A DNA stretch of 64,000 nucleotides. It comes from Phycisphaeraceae bacterium (GTDB taxonomy: Bacteria > Planctomycetota > Phycisphaerae > Phycisphaerales > UBA1924). The notes under the pieces are model-generated. The model was not told the DNA's origin, made no database searches, and worked only from the letters and a program-made list of their open reading frames with translations. How positions within the stretch are numbered: the stretch's first letter is position 1; the number at the start of each line of letters is the position of its first letter. Below are positions 1 through 7,966 of the stretch, piece after piece. The stretch covers positions 1 to 64,000 of the forward strand of contig JACKHF010000002.1 in assembly GCA_020639155.1 (NCBI GenBank), given 5' to 3'. Both the position numbers and the translations under genes were made by a program.

Positions 1-340
<340 letters not shown>

Positions 341-358
341 TCGGATGTTTGCTGGCTC

Positions 359-422
359 AGTATACCCGTCCAGCACCCGGTCACCCGGGCCGCAAGTGTA
401 GGCGTACCGCTACTTGGGTCAA
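359..422 (-). promoter_or_regulatory. Candidate promoter region of tRNA-Asp
   Basis: Two sigma70-like options are visible on the minus strand: TATACT at 364-359, well placed for a start about 12 bases before the tRNA, and TTGACC (422-417) with TACACT (400-395) at 16-base spacing. Both are motif matches only. Confidence 0.4.
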
Positions 423-470
423 GAAATCGCAGGCCGGCGCAGTCTGGCGACAATGAACCCTGTGCTGTAC

Positions 471-509
471 AAAAGCCGAAGCGACTTCATCGAGTCGCAT
501 TGCGGTTTT
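471..509 (-). terminator. Hairpin terminator downstream of the secreted protein gene
   Basis: The stem GCGACT (481-486)/AGTCGC (493-498), extended by an imperfect CCGAA/TTGCGG, is flanked by AAAA on the left and TTTT on the right. It could stop the minus-strand gene that ends at 509 and could also act in the plus direction. Confidence 0.5.
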
Positions 510-1771
510 CATTCTCCAGACTCACTGAGCCAGGCAGCCCATTTGGCTTCCAACTCGTCTGCACTAATCTCGAATGTCTCGCGGGTTGCAGCTTCAAGAG
601 AGCTGCCGTTGGCCAGCATCTTCACCCAGTCCTGGCGCTGCTCACGCGAGTATGAGTCTGCGATATATCCAAGAAGGTTGTGCCCCATCTCGATCGCAAG
701 CATGCGGTCGGTATCGGACAGCGAGGAGACGTTGCTGAGTGAGGCAAACTTTGGCAGATCACCAGCCTTCAATGGACCACGGACCTTCTCCATGTTCGGC
801 TCAAGATCATCTTCAAACTTTTCACATGCAAACTCGGCAATCCCAGTTGCGATCCACCAAGGCATCTGATCGGCGTGCGAGCCGATCTCGTGCAGTGTCA
901 GCATAGTGAATCGACGGGCGAGATCGGCCTTCAGTGCGTCTTCCTCAATCTCGTCGTTGGCAATCAGTTTCACAGGTTGAGCAGGGTCGATCTGCCAAGG
1001 TTGTGTCTCGTGCTTCAGAAGACCATTTGAAAATGCAAAGTGCTTCTCGTTGGGGTAGATTCTGATCGGCACCATCTTGTCGATGCGCGTTCCCATGCCA
1101 CGTTCAACGTGCCTGCGAACATCGCGCATCGCACGACCAACAGTGCGTTGAAAACCACTATTTTCTTCGAGCGCATAGATGTTTTCACGGTATCCGCCGC
1201 GAGCGCGGAACTTCTCGCCGGCATACAGCCACTGCTCACCTGAATCCGTTGTGATTCTGAAAAAGCTGCCCGGAAATGTCAGTGACTGAGGCAAGCCGTC
1301 AGTGGTCCAGTTCCAGGTGATCTCTGTTGATGCAATCGCATCTTCGATCGTGACATGCTCCGAATCGATAGTGACTTTGAATGCCTTTGGCGCGCGATGA
1401 TTGATGTCTTTCGCCCATTGCTCCTGCTCACGCCGGAACCCGGGATCGCCAGACCATACATAGGTGAGGTATGTCTCAGCGTCGCCTGCACGCACGGTCT
1501 GTTCCATGGCGCGCACTGTGTCGGTGACCGCTCTGACAACATGCTCGGGTGCTGGCATCTCACCAAGCTCGCCCTCGGTCTGCCATTGGGTCAGGCCACC
1601 CCGCCCAAATCCCTTCTGCAGAATGCCGACTTCTTCCTGATTCGGTTCATCGGGGAGCGCGTTGCCTGGCGGCGGTTCTTCATTCTGGGCGATTGCTGCT
1701 GTTGCGAGGAACAGTGCTGCGCATGAACCTGCACAGAGAAACCACAGATGACGGTATTGATCAGATTTCAT
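509..1771 (-). CDS. Secreted peptidase MA-like protein with degenerate active site
   Basis: A 420-residue protein with a signal peptide (basic start, hydrophobic segment around residues 8-27, then AIAQ). The body is mixed alpha/beta without a clear known domain until about residue 300, where LHEIGSHADQMPWWIATGIAEF resembles the zinc-binding region of gluzincins with the pattern HExxH...WxxEGxAEY. Here the motif is HEIGSH, one residue longer than HExxH, and the EG glutamate is replaced by T (ATGIAEF), so the metal site looks degenerate. It may be a non-catalytic relative exported to the periplasm or surface. The start was chosen because the signal peptide begins there. Substrate unknown. Confidence 0.75.
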   Translation of the reverse strand: MKSDQYRHLWFLCAGSCAALFLATAAIAQNEEPPPGNALPDEPNQEEVGILQKGFGRGGLTQWQTEGELGEMPAPEHVVRAVTDTVRAMEQTVRAGDAETYLTYVWSGDPGFRREQEQWAKDINHRAPKAFKVTIDSEHVTIEDAIASTEITWNWTTDGLPQSLTFPGSFFRITTDSGEQWLYAGEKFRARGGYRENIYALEENSGFQRTVGRAMRDVRRHVERGMGTRIDKMVPIRIYPNEKHFAFSNGLLKHETQPWQIDPAQPVKLIANDEIEEDALKADLARRFTMLTLHEIGSHADQMPWWIATGIAEFACEKFEDDLEPNMEKVRGPLKAGDLPKFASLSNVSSLSDTDRMLAIEMGHNLLGYIADSYSREQRQDWVKMLANGSSLEAATRETFEISADELEAKWAAWLSESGE

Positions 1772-2097
1772 GGGTATGGATCCGGGCTGGGGACGACGAG
1801 GAGCGCTCTGGACTGTGTCGGAGCAGTCATCATGATAACCAACTCCGCAGGCAGGTGCTGTGTTTCACTTGTCAGGGAGAACGAGACACCAGAATCGGCA
1901 TATCTCCGGGGTTATCAGGACGCATTGTGTCCTGCGACTGGCCTGACTTGGCCAGATGCGATGGTGAGTACGCATGTGACTGGCCAGAGATATGGATGCG
2001 CACGCTGCTCCCCATCGAATACGAAGGGGTACGTTGTGTTGGCATTGGGTTTGCATCTTCGGATGTGCAACATCTGTTCGCATACCGGAGAAATGTC
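1772..2097. other. Divergent intergenic region, 326 bp
   Basis: This lies between two divergently transcribed secreted-protein genes and should hold both promoters. No convincing -35/-10 pair, hairpin or small gene was identified. The frame of the plus-strand gene stays open through it, but the upstream translation has no protein-like features. Confidence 0.4.
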
Positions 2098-3486
2098 ATG
2101 GGTCTGTTTGAACGACTGGAAGCGCGCCAACTGCTCACATCGCATCTGCCGAACGCCCTGTTTATACCGGAGGGGTTCGGATCGTCGTCGATCAATGAGT
2201 CTGTCGAGATTGTTGATATCGACTCTTCGTCGTCTGACTGGGAGCTCTGGGCGAGATACGAGACAGGCGCGCGGGATCAGATGATCGCCAGCGGCACAAC
2301 CACTGGCGGTGAGCGCGAGATGATCGCAATCAGCAGCGTCGGCTCATCTCCTGTTGTCCGTGAGAACACGCCGTACGCCCTCGAACTGCTCTCGACAGAT
2401 GATTCCGTTCGTGCGGTGCTGAGGCACGACGATTTCGGATCAAGAGCAGGCGAGCATTTCCGAGATGACTCGGGAACAGACTTTGCGCTCCCCTCCATTG
2501 TGAAAGATGACGCATCTGCCCGTGACTTTGTGCTGGTCTACAACCCCAATGATGACAGCGCGGAGGTCGAACTTGAGATCGAGAACGAGCATGGCATGAC
2601 ATTCACCTTTGTGAAGGTGGTGGAGGGGCATCGTCGCGCAGGATGGAACATCTCGCAGATGGATACGCTTGCGAATGGAACATACACCGCGAAGCTATCG
2701 AGCACGCGAAGCATCGCTGTCAGCGGCACGAGCTACGACCTCATCAATGCAAGCGCAACGATTGCAACCCAAACCGCGAACGTAGCGCTCGCGGGCGCGT
2801 TTCTGTCAACAGAGTTCGATGGCGGTTCCAGTCCGAACGACGACACACTTATCACCATACTGAATCCCGGCTCTACGGATGCAATTGTCGATTTCAGGAC
2901 CATTCTGCATGACTCATCGACACTGTTGGGCGGACCCTCGACGTTCACTGTCAATGTCACCGCTGGTGAATCAACAACGGTCTCGCTCCGCGGGCTCGGA
3001 TTTACCTCAGCAGATGATGACTTCTCACTGGTGTATGCATCAAATACATCCGTGAGCGCATCAGCTGTGACGGAACGCCAGAGCAGCCTCGTGTTTACAA
3101 CACCCGAAACCCGTGCTGCGACAGAATGGGTGTTCACGCAGGGGCAGATCGATCGCCTGCGCGGGAATGAGGTTCGCACCGAGGACGTGTATCTATTTAA
3201 TCCATCCGCATCAAGTATCAGTGTCACGGTGACATGGACATTCTCGAATGGGCAAACGGTGACTGAGACGAAGAGTCTCGACCCGCTTGAGGTGGAAGAC
3301 CCCGATGGCAGGCTCGACCTGCTGGCGTTGCCAGCGGGCGGGCTTGCCTATACCGCTCGCGTTGTGGCGACAGGCCCTGTTGTTGCATCGCTCGAACACT
3401 GGGATCCGATCGGGCAGAGCACAGGCGTGACAAATCTAGGTATTCCAATGGGTTCGATCAGCCTGCTCAGTTCGGTGTTGATCTGA
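2098..3486 (+). CDS. Large hypothetical exported protein with FERLEARQLL N-terminus
   Basis: The 462-residue protein starts MGLFERLEARQLLTS. This resembles the short conserved N-terminal motif (LExRxLL type) that precedes many giant or exported planctomycete proteins; no ordinary signal peptide is seen. The rest is rich in Ser, Thr, Asp and Val and looks like successive beta-sandwich modules of about 100-120 residues (similar lines such as LVYNPNDDSAEVELEIEN, ITILNPGSTDAIVDF, YLFNPSASSISVTVTW recur), suggesting three related domains. Role unknown; a cell-surface structural or adhesive part is possible. The start at 2098 was preferred over the longer open frame because it has GGAG upstream and restores the N-terminal motif. 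Confidence 0.7.
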   Translation: MGLFERLEARQLLTSHLPNALFIPEGFGSSSINESVEIVDIDSSSSDWELWARYETGARDQMIASGTTTGGEREMIAISSVGSSPVVRENTPYALELLSTDDSVRAVLRHDDFGSRAGEHFRDDSGTDFALPSIVKDDASARDFVLVYNPNDDSAEVELEIENEHGMTFTFVKVVEGHRRAGWNISQMDTLANGTYTAKLSSTRSIAVSGTSYDLINASATIATQTANVALAGAFLSTEFDGGSSPNDDTLITILNPGSTDAIVDFRTILHDSSTLLGGPSTFTVNVTAGESTTVSLRGLGFTSADDDFSLVYASNTSVSASAVTERQSSLVFTTPETRAATEWVFTQGQIDRLRGNEVRTEDVYLFNPSASSISVTVTWTFSNGQTVTETKSLDPLEVEDPDGRLDLLALPAGGLAYTARVVATGPVVASLEHWDPIGQSTGVTNLGIPMGSISLLSSVLI

Positions 3487-3532
3487 TATCTGATGACCTC
3501 GTCCGGAGATGTTGAGGGACAAGCAACAGGAA

Positions 3533-3557
3533 AGCCCGGGGACTGGATCCCCGGGCT
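3533..3557. terminator. GC-rich hairpin between convergent genes
   Basis: A perfect 10-bp stem, AGCCCGGGGA (3533-3542) and TCCCCGGGCT (3548-3557), with a 5-base loop. It lies between a plus-strand stop (3486) and a minus-strand stop (3598) and probably serves both. T-tracts are short on both sides. Confidence 0.65.
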
Positions 3558-3597
3558 CTGTTGTTGACTGGGTTGTTGCAGAACTGGCTGCGTGCCG

Positions 3598-4050
3598 TTA
3601 CCGCTTCATCGCACCCAATGCGAGCAGTAATCCACATAACGACACTGCACCGGGTGCGAGTGGCGGATGACGTGCAGCGACAAAGGTATCCCTGAGAACA
3701 GTTCTGTCTGCTGGGTCAAGGAGAGAGTTAACATCCTTCGCGTACTCGTTGTTCTCTTCGAAGTGCTCGTATGTGCCAAACACGCCGCTGCCAATAGTTA
3801 CCAATCCAATGAGAACCGCGATGATTCTCAGTGGAGCTGGTGATCGTCTGGCAATGAGAAGGACGACCGAGCACAATGCGACAGCGCCGCACACGATAAC
3901 AGGGATCCATTGCACAAACTCGCCTGTGTGCTCCATGAGGAGAAGCTCGCCGATCAGTCCGATCGACGACAGCAGCGCAAGCACAAGGAACTGCCAGCGG
4001 CAACTGCATCTCGATGGCGATGATGATACTTTGGTTTCTTTGTCAGCCAT
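3598..4050 (-). CDS. Small membrane protein, function unknown
   Basis: A 150-residue protein with about four hydrophobic segments (after a Ser/Lys-rich cytoplasmic start, around residues 19-38, 46-66, 72-95 and near the C-terminus, GAVSLCGLLLALGAMKR). No recognisable motif. The start at 4050 (MADKETK) leaves an 11-base gap to the EF-hand gene upstream; an earlier ATG at 4077 would overlap that gene by 17 bases. The tight spacing suggests co-transcription with the EF-hand protein. Confidence 0.6.
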   Translation of the reverse strand: MADKETKVSSSPSRCSCRWQFLVLALLSSIGLIGELLLMEHTGEFVQWIPVIVCGAVALCSVVLLIARRSPAPLRIIAVLIGLVTIGSGVFGTYEHFEENNEYAKDVNSLLDPADRTVLRDTFVAARHPPLAPGAVSLCGLLLALGAMKR

Positions 4051-4060
4051 GACGATGATC

Positions 4061-4885
4061 TTACTCTTCGTTCGCACGCGCGATCACGGTGGCTTCAGAT
4101 TCGATCTGCCTGCCGACATGCACGAAATAGTGCATCATGGCGAGTTTGATCTGCTCCGGCGCGACGGGCAGTGCCTGAGAGCCGCGACGCTCGCCGCGCT
4201 TCGGTTCGAAGGTGTCGTGGCTGACATTCTGCAACCTTCGCAGCACGGCGACCTGCTCGGAGGCCTTTGCGTTATCGCCTGCGAGCAGGGCCTTCTCCAT
4301 CACGATGGATGCTTCTATTGTTTCGACAAGTGACGTGCGTATTGCGAGGCGGATTGCTGCTTCATCGCCGTTATATTTTTCTTTCGCCGCGTTTGCAAGT
4401 GGCGCACTCCCAAGCTGTGTCTTTGCGTTGATCAGCGCGCGTTGCAGATTGTCGATTGCTGCATAGGTTCGAGTTTGATCCTCCGCATTGAAATCTGCGC
4501 GCTGGAGGAGCCTGAATGCTGCGCCCGCGGACTCCATCGATTCGTGGAATGACGGGGCGTCGCCTGCATTTCCGCCATTGCCTGCGCCTCCGCCCGGGCC
4601 GCGCTGTGGTGGTGGGGCGTTTTCGATTTCCTCACGTGTCACGAAGCCATCCTTGTTGGCATCGGCGTTGTCGAAAAATCGCTCAAAGAATGTGCCCTCA
4701 ACCTCTGCCTTTGAAACCTTTCCATCCCCATCAGCATCGCGCTCCATCATGCGTTCGACGAAGTTTCCTCGCCCGCCGCCACCTCCCGGTCCGCCGGGTC
4801 CGCGTGGGGGGTCCTGCTGGGCAAGCGCGGCTGAGGAGATCGAAAGACCTGCAACCAGAGCGATACAGACGGATCGAGTATGCAT
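4061..4885 (-). CDS. Exported EF-hand protein with cytochrome b562-like C-terminal helices
   Basis: A 274-residue protein. MHTRSVCIALVAGLSISSAALA is a signal peptide; a Gly/Pro-rich linker follows; then two EF-hand loops, D50-ADGDGKVSKAE and D75-ANKDGFVTREE; then a second Gly/Pro linker; then a helical region (about 135-260) with a pattern like periplasmic cytochrome b562 (pairing helices ending in LRRLQNVSHDTFEP). Calcium binding by the loops is well supported by residue pattern; the haem-protein resemblance is tentative because the ligands cannot be confirmed by eye. The start at 4885 was chosen because the longer frame upstream puts 46 non-signal residues before the signal peptide. Confidence 0.7.
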   Translation of the reverse strand: MHTRSVCIALVAGLSISSAALAQQDPPRGPGGPGGGGGRGNFVERMMERDADGDGKVSKAEVEGTFFERFFDNADANKDGFVTREEIENAPPPQRGPGGGAGNGGNAGDAPSFHESMESAGAAFRLLQRADFNAEDQTRTYAAIDNLQRALINAKTQLGSAPLANAAKEKYNGDEAAIRLAIRTSLVETIEASIVMEKALLAGDNAKASEQVAVLRRLQNVSHDTFEPKRGERRGSQALPVAPEQIKLAMMHYFVHVGRQIESEATVIARANEE

Positions 4886-5052
4886 GATGTGTTTCCCCAA
4901 AATGGATGGTGCGACAGCGGCAGGCATGAAAAGCCAAGCCTGTAGATCGTAGAACGACAAAGGTTCGATACTATTTCTTCGGGTCATCTGGAATGTCGAG
5001 GGACAGAAACCAGAGCTCGACACACATGGTTCTTCGCAGCGAAGGAGCGAAC

Positions 5053-5502
5053 ATGCGTTGGGGCTGGCTCGTTAACCGGTTCGAGGATCCACAGCTTCGG
5101 CTCACCCGTGCTCAGCGAAAGCAGGCATTGAAGATCGTTCATGAGGCGTATCTGAAAAACTCACTCTGGTCGTTTACGTTGCTCGCGGTGGTGCTGCCGA
5201 TCTTTGTCGCGATGGCGATACTCATGCAGACCAGACGCTGGGTTGCTGCGTTACTCGGCATTATGCCAAGCAACGCCGGTCTGCTCATCATCGCGTTTGC
5301 GGTGATTCTGGTCTGGCCGTGGAGCGCGTTCATGTACGGTCGGTTCTACGCAAAGCCGTACAGGCGTGCCCTGCGCGATATGGGCATTGATCTGTGCGTG
5401 AACTGCGGGTACTCGCGCGAAGGGATCGCAGAAGACCTCCCATGTCCAGAGTGTGGCAAACGGCTCGCTGGTTCCCTCAACTCAGCAGCGGATATGACGT
5501 GA
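5053..5502 (+). CDS. Membrane protein with C-terminal zinc ribbon
   Basis: A 149-residue protein. Two transmembrane segments (about residues 39-60 and 72-95) are followed by a cytoplasmic tail with CVNCGYSREGIAEDLPCPECG, a four-cysteine rubredoxin/zinc-ribbon pattern. Short membrane proteins with this kind of tail are frequent in planctomycetes; their job is unknown. GAAGGAG precedes the ATG at 5053 by 5 bases, so this start was preferred over an in-frame ATG at 4993. A lipoprotein gene follows 12 bases after the stop, so the two are probably transcribed together. Confidence 0.65.
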   Translation: MRWGWLVNRFEDPQLRLTRAQRKQALKIVHEAYLKNSLWSFTLLAVVLPIFVAMAILMQTRRWVAALLGIMPSNAGLLIIAFAVILVWPWSAFMYGRFYAKPYRRALRDMGIDLCVNCGYSREGIAEDLPCPECGKRLAGSLNSAADMT

Positions 5503-5514
5503 TACACTTCGCTT

Positions 5515-6000
5515 ATGAATCAACATCGCTTGAATCTGATTGTCCTTTGCTTTTTCGCTGCGCTGCTTGCTTTATTGACTGGTTGTGCGGTCAGCCGTGA
5601 GCAGCAACTCGCTAGAAAGGCCGATCGGATCGAGACAAAGCTGGTTAACGCTCAGACGCAGGCACTCGAACTTCCCGTTGATTCCACCCAGCGTGCAAAG
5701 CAACTTGAGCATCTTGAGCAACTCCGCACATGGCTGAGTGCTGCGAATATTTCTCGCGGCCAGATCCAGCACTTTACCAGCATCGCGTCGATTCGCACGC
5801 TTGCCTACGACATTCTCGAAGAGGCCTACGACACGATCGAGTGGAACATCCCGTTGCTCCCCAGCGACCCGATTCGCAGGATGCCGTCAGGGCTCTCGGC
5901 GGATGGATCATTGCAACTTGGGACGGGGCAGTTCATAGCTGCACCACACAAGAACCAGTCGTCAGGGTATATACCGCCAACGATCACGCCAGCACACTGA
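5515..6000 (+). CDS. Hypothetical lipoprotein
   Basis: A 161-residue protein whose N-terminus is a type II signal peptide: charged start, hydrophobic core LIVLCFFAALLALLTG, then cysteine in the lipobox LLTGC. The mature part is helical (REQQLARKADRIETKLVNAQTQALEL, QLEHLEQLRTW) with a Pro-rich end. No known domain recognised. It lies between a membrane/zinc-ribbon protein and an AtpI-like protein, with 8 bases to the latter, suggesting one transcript. Confidence 0.65.
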   Translation: MNQHRLNLIVLCFFAALLALLTGCAVSREQQLARKADRIETKLVNAQTQALELPVDSTQRAKQLEHLEQLRTWLSAANISRGQIQHFTSIASIRTLAYDILEEAYDTIEWNIPLLPSDPIRRMPSGLSADGSLQLGTGQFIAAPHKNQSSGYIPPTITPAH

Positions 6001-6008
6001 GACATTGC

Positions 6009-6449
6009 ATGAACGATGACACACCACCATCAGATCGCACTCGGCGAACCATACCAGAACTCCCCGAAGTGCTCCGTGCTCCGTCTGCTGAAGAGCAGCA
6101 GATGATTACAGAACATCAGCAGCGTGAGCGAAAAAGACAGGACAACTCAGTCTCAAAGACAATCAGCGATACCGGCAAGGTATGGTCGATCGCTATCGAC
6201 TTTGGCGCCAGTGTGGTTGCCGGTGTCCTTATTGGCTTTGTCTTCGATTACTTCCTGGGTACAAAGCCGTGGGGCCTGATCACATGGGCAGTGCTCGGTT
6301 TACTCTCTGGCTTTGTCAGGTTTATTCGTCAGGCGATGAAGGCGAATCGCGAGCAACTTGCAAAGATGCAGGGCAGGAAGTTTCGAACAGTGACCAGCAG
6401 CGATGCGTACGACGATTCACCGGAGAATGAGCCTTCTGGTGCCCGATAG
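6009..6449 (+). CDS. AtpI/AtpZ-family protein (F0F1 ATPase accessory)
   Basis: A 146-residue protein: a charged, Gln/Arg-rich N-terminal half, then two transmembrane segments (about 60-82 and 90-108) with the pattern IDFGASVVAGVLIGFVFDYFLGTKPWGLI, typical of the AtpI/AtpZ family (G.lIG...D..lgT.P...). In other bacteria this gene leads the atp operon and helps assemble the c-ring or carries Mg/Ca. Here no atpB or other ATPase genes follow; the next gene is a polysaccharide polymerase-like protein. The start at 6009 was taken from the second coding frame following the lipoprotein stop; no strong Shine-Dalgarno is seen. Confidence 0.75.
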   Translation: MNDDTPPSDRTRRTIPELPEVLRAPSAEEQQMITEHQQRERKRQDNSVSKTISDTGKVWSIAIDFGASVVAGVLIGFVFDYFLGTKPWGLITWAVLGLLSGFVRFIRQAMKANREQLAKMQGRKFRTVTSSDAYDDSPENEPSGAR

Positions 6450-6583
6450 TTTCCCCGGAGAAGTTCCGAGAACTTCATGATGTGGGCCAGAGTGCTACCA
6501 TCCGCGCCAGCGTTTGGGAGATCGCTTTCTCTCGCCATCAATTCAGCCGAATCAAGGGTCGCAGTATCGTTGGAGTATAACGG

Positions 6584-7966
6584 GTGATCTCAATACTGGT
6601 GCTGACATGTGTGCTGCTTGCGCTGCTGATTATCGGCATGATGTGGCGACAGGCTGCGCGCGGTGAAGTTGACCTGCTCAGCGTGCGAAACTTCTTCCTT
6701 GTTGGCTTCATCATTTTCCAGGTCACCGCGACAACAGTCCCGCTTCTGACAGGCGAATACCACGATTGCCCCCCGCCGGGCAATGTGGGCAAGGCTGCGA
6801 CAATCTATCTCTTTATACTGGTTCTCTTCCTCGTCTTTTTCCTGATGCTGTACAAGCACGGGCTTCGAAGTGAGAGGATTGCCTACAGGCTCGTGCATCG
6901 TTTTCCAGCGATCGGGCTGAACGCAACACTGATTCTTGCGGCTGTAATTCTCGGCTTTGCAATTCCATGTCGTTTTATTTTTATTCGATTGCCCTTTATT
7001 GGTGCAAACTTCATGTACCTCTCGGTCGGCTTCTTTGCACTTGCAGCGGGTCTTGCAGCATGGGCGTGGGCTCCCAGGCTGATGAATATTGCTGTAGCCT
7101 TCCCCGCTGCTGCAATTATTGGGATCGCTGGCCTCGGTTCGATGTCGCAGAGCTTCGGTCGAAGATTTATTCTTGGTGTGCTGATTGCGTGCATCTGGGG
7201 CGCATATCACAGCGCCTGGCAACACCTCGGGTTTCGTCAGGCCTGTATCCGATTAATGATTGTAGGTATGGCAGGGGTTGCGTTGCTTGCCTCGTACACA
7301 TCGGTGAGAAATGCTGATTTCAGAGACCTCAGCGGTGTTGGTGTTGCAAAGGCACTTGCTGGTGGCAACATCAAATCAGGTGTATTGAACCTGCTCTCGG
7401 GCCAGTATGCTCCGGCGTTCAGCATGTGGCTGATTGAGGAGCGATTTGAATCAAAGCAGTACGATCTGCTCCACTCTGTGAAGCTCGTGCTGACACTTCC
7501 GATACCGCGCTCAATTTATCCCGACAAGCCCGAGGGGCTTGCGATTACTATTCCGCGAGAGCTGAATGTTCGCAAAAAAGCCAAGGAGTACAACGTTGGT
7601 CCGGGGCTTGTTGGGCACATTGTCAATGACAATCCATGGATTTCGTTCATTCCCTATGTGCTGATTCTGGCGTTTTCTATCCGTCTGCTCGACAATATGA
7701 CAACATACGGCAGATACAGTTCTTTGGCGATCATGCCGTGCGGCGTTGCTATTGGACAAATCATCGCGCTGCCGAGAGGCGAGTTGGGTACGTTCTTTGC
7801 TGCAGCAACAATTGCGACTGCGGGGAGTTATCTCATAATGCTGTTTGCGCGGGGTGTGTTCCGCCGGCTGAATCTGACCCAGGAAATTCCAGACGCGCCA
7901 GCCGAAGATCAACCAGAGTACGTTGATGATCAACCGTACGGGTATGGCATCGAACCCGTGTATTAA
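6584..7966 (+). CDS. Multipass membrane protein, O-antigen/oligosaccharide polymerase-like
   Basis: A 460-residue protein with about ten to twelve hydrophobic segments and a large periplasmic loop. The loop contains LTLPIPRSIYPDKPEG, close to the PR..(W/Y)P.KP signature seen in oligosaccharide repeat-unit polymerases (Wzy-like). The C-terminal tail is acidic/Pro-Tyr rich. The initiation codon is GTG at 6584 with GGAG 8 bases upstream. It stands alone rather than in a glycosyltransferase cluster, so the substrate is unknown. The stop overlaps the convergent gene's stop by 3 bases. Confidence 0.65.
   Translation: MISILVLTCVLLALLIIGMMWRQAARGEVDLLSVRNFFLVGFIIFQVTATTVPLLTGEYHDCPPPGNVGKAATIYLFILVLFLVFFLMLYKHGLRSERIAYRLVHRFPAIGLNATLILAAVILGFAIPCRFIFIRLPFIGANFMYLSVGFFALAAGLAAWAWAPRLMNIAVAFPAAAIIGIAGLGSMSQSFGRRFILGVLIACIWGAYHSAWQHLGFRQACIRLMIVGMAGVALLASYTSVRNADFRDLSGVGVAKALAGGNIKSGVLNLLSGQYAPAFSMWLIEERFESKQYDLLHSVKLVLTLPIPRSIYPDKPEGLAITIPRELNVRKKAKEYNVGPGLVGHIVNDNPWISFIPYVLILAFSIRLLDNMTTYGRYSSLAIMPCGVAIGQIIALPRGELGTFFAAATIATAGSYLIMLFARGVFRRLNLTQEIPDAPAEDQPEYVDDQPYGYGIEPVY

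Noticed and set aside
1549..2097. Open frame upstream of the FERLEARQLL protein
   Set aside because: It overlaps the 5' end of the minus-strand secreted-protein gene and the translation has no protein-like character; the ribosome site and the N-terminal motif support the start at 2098.
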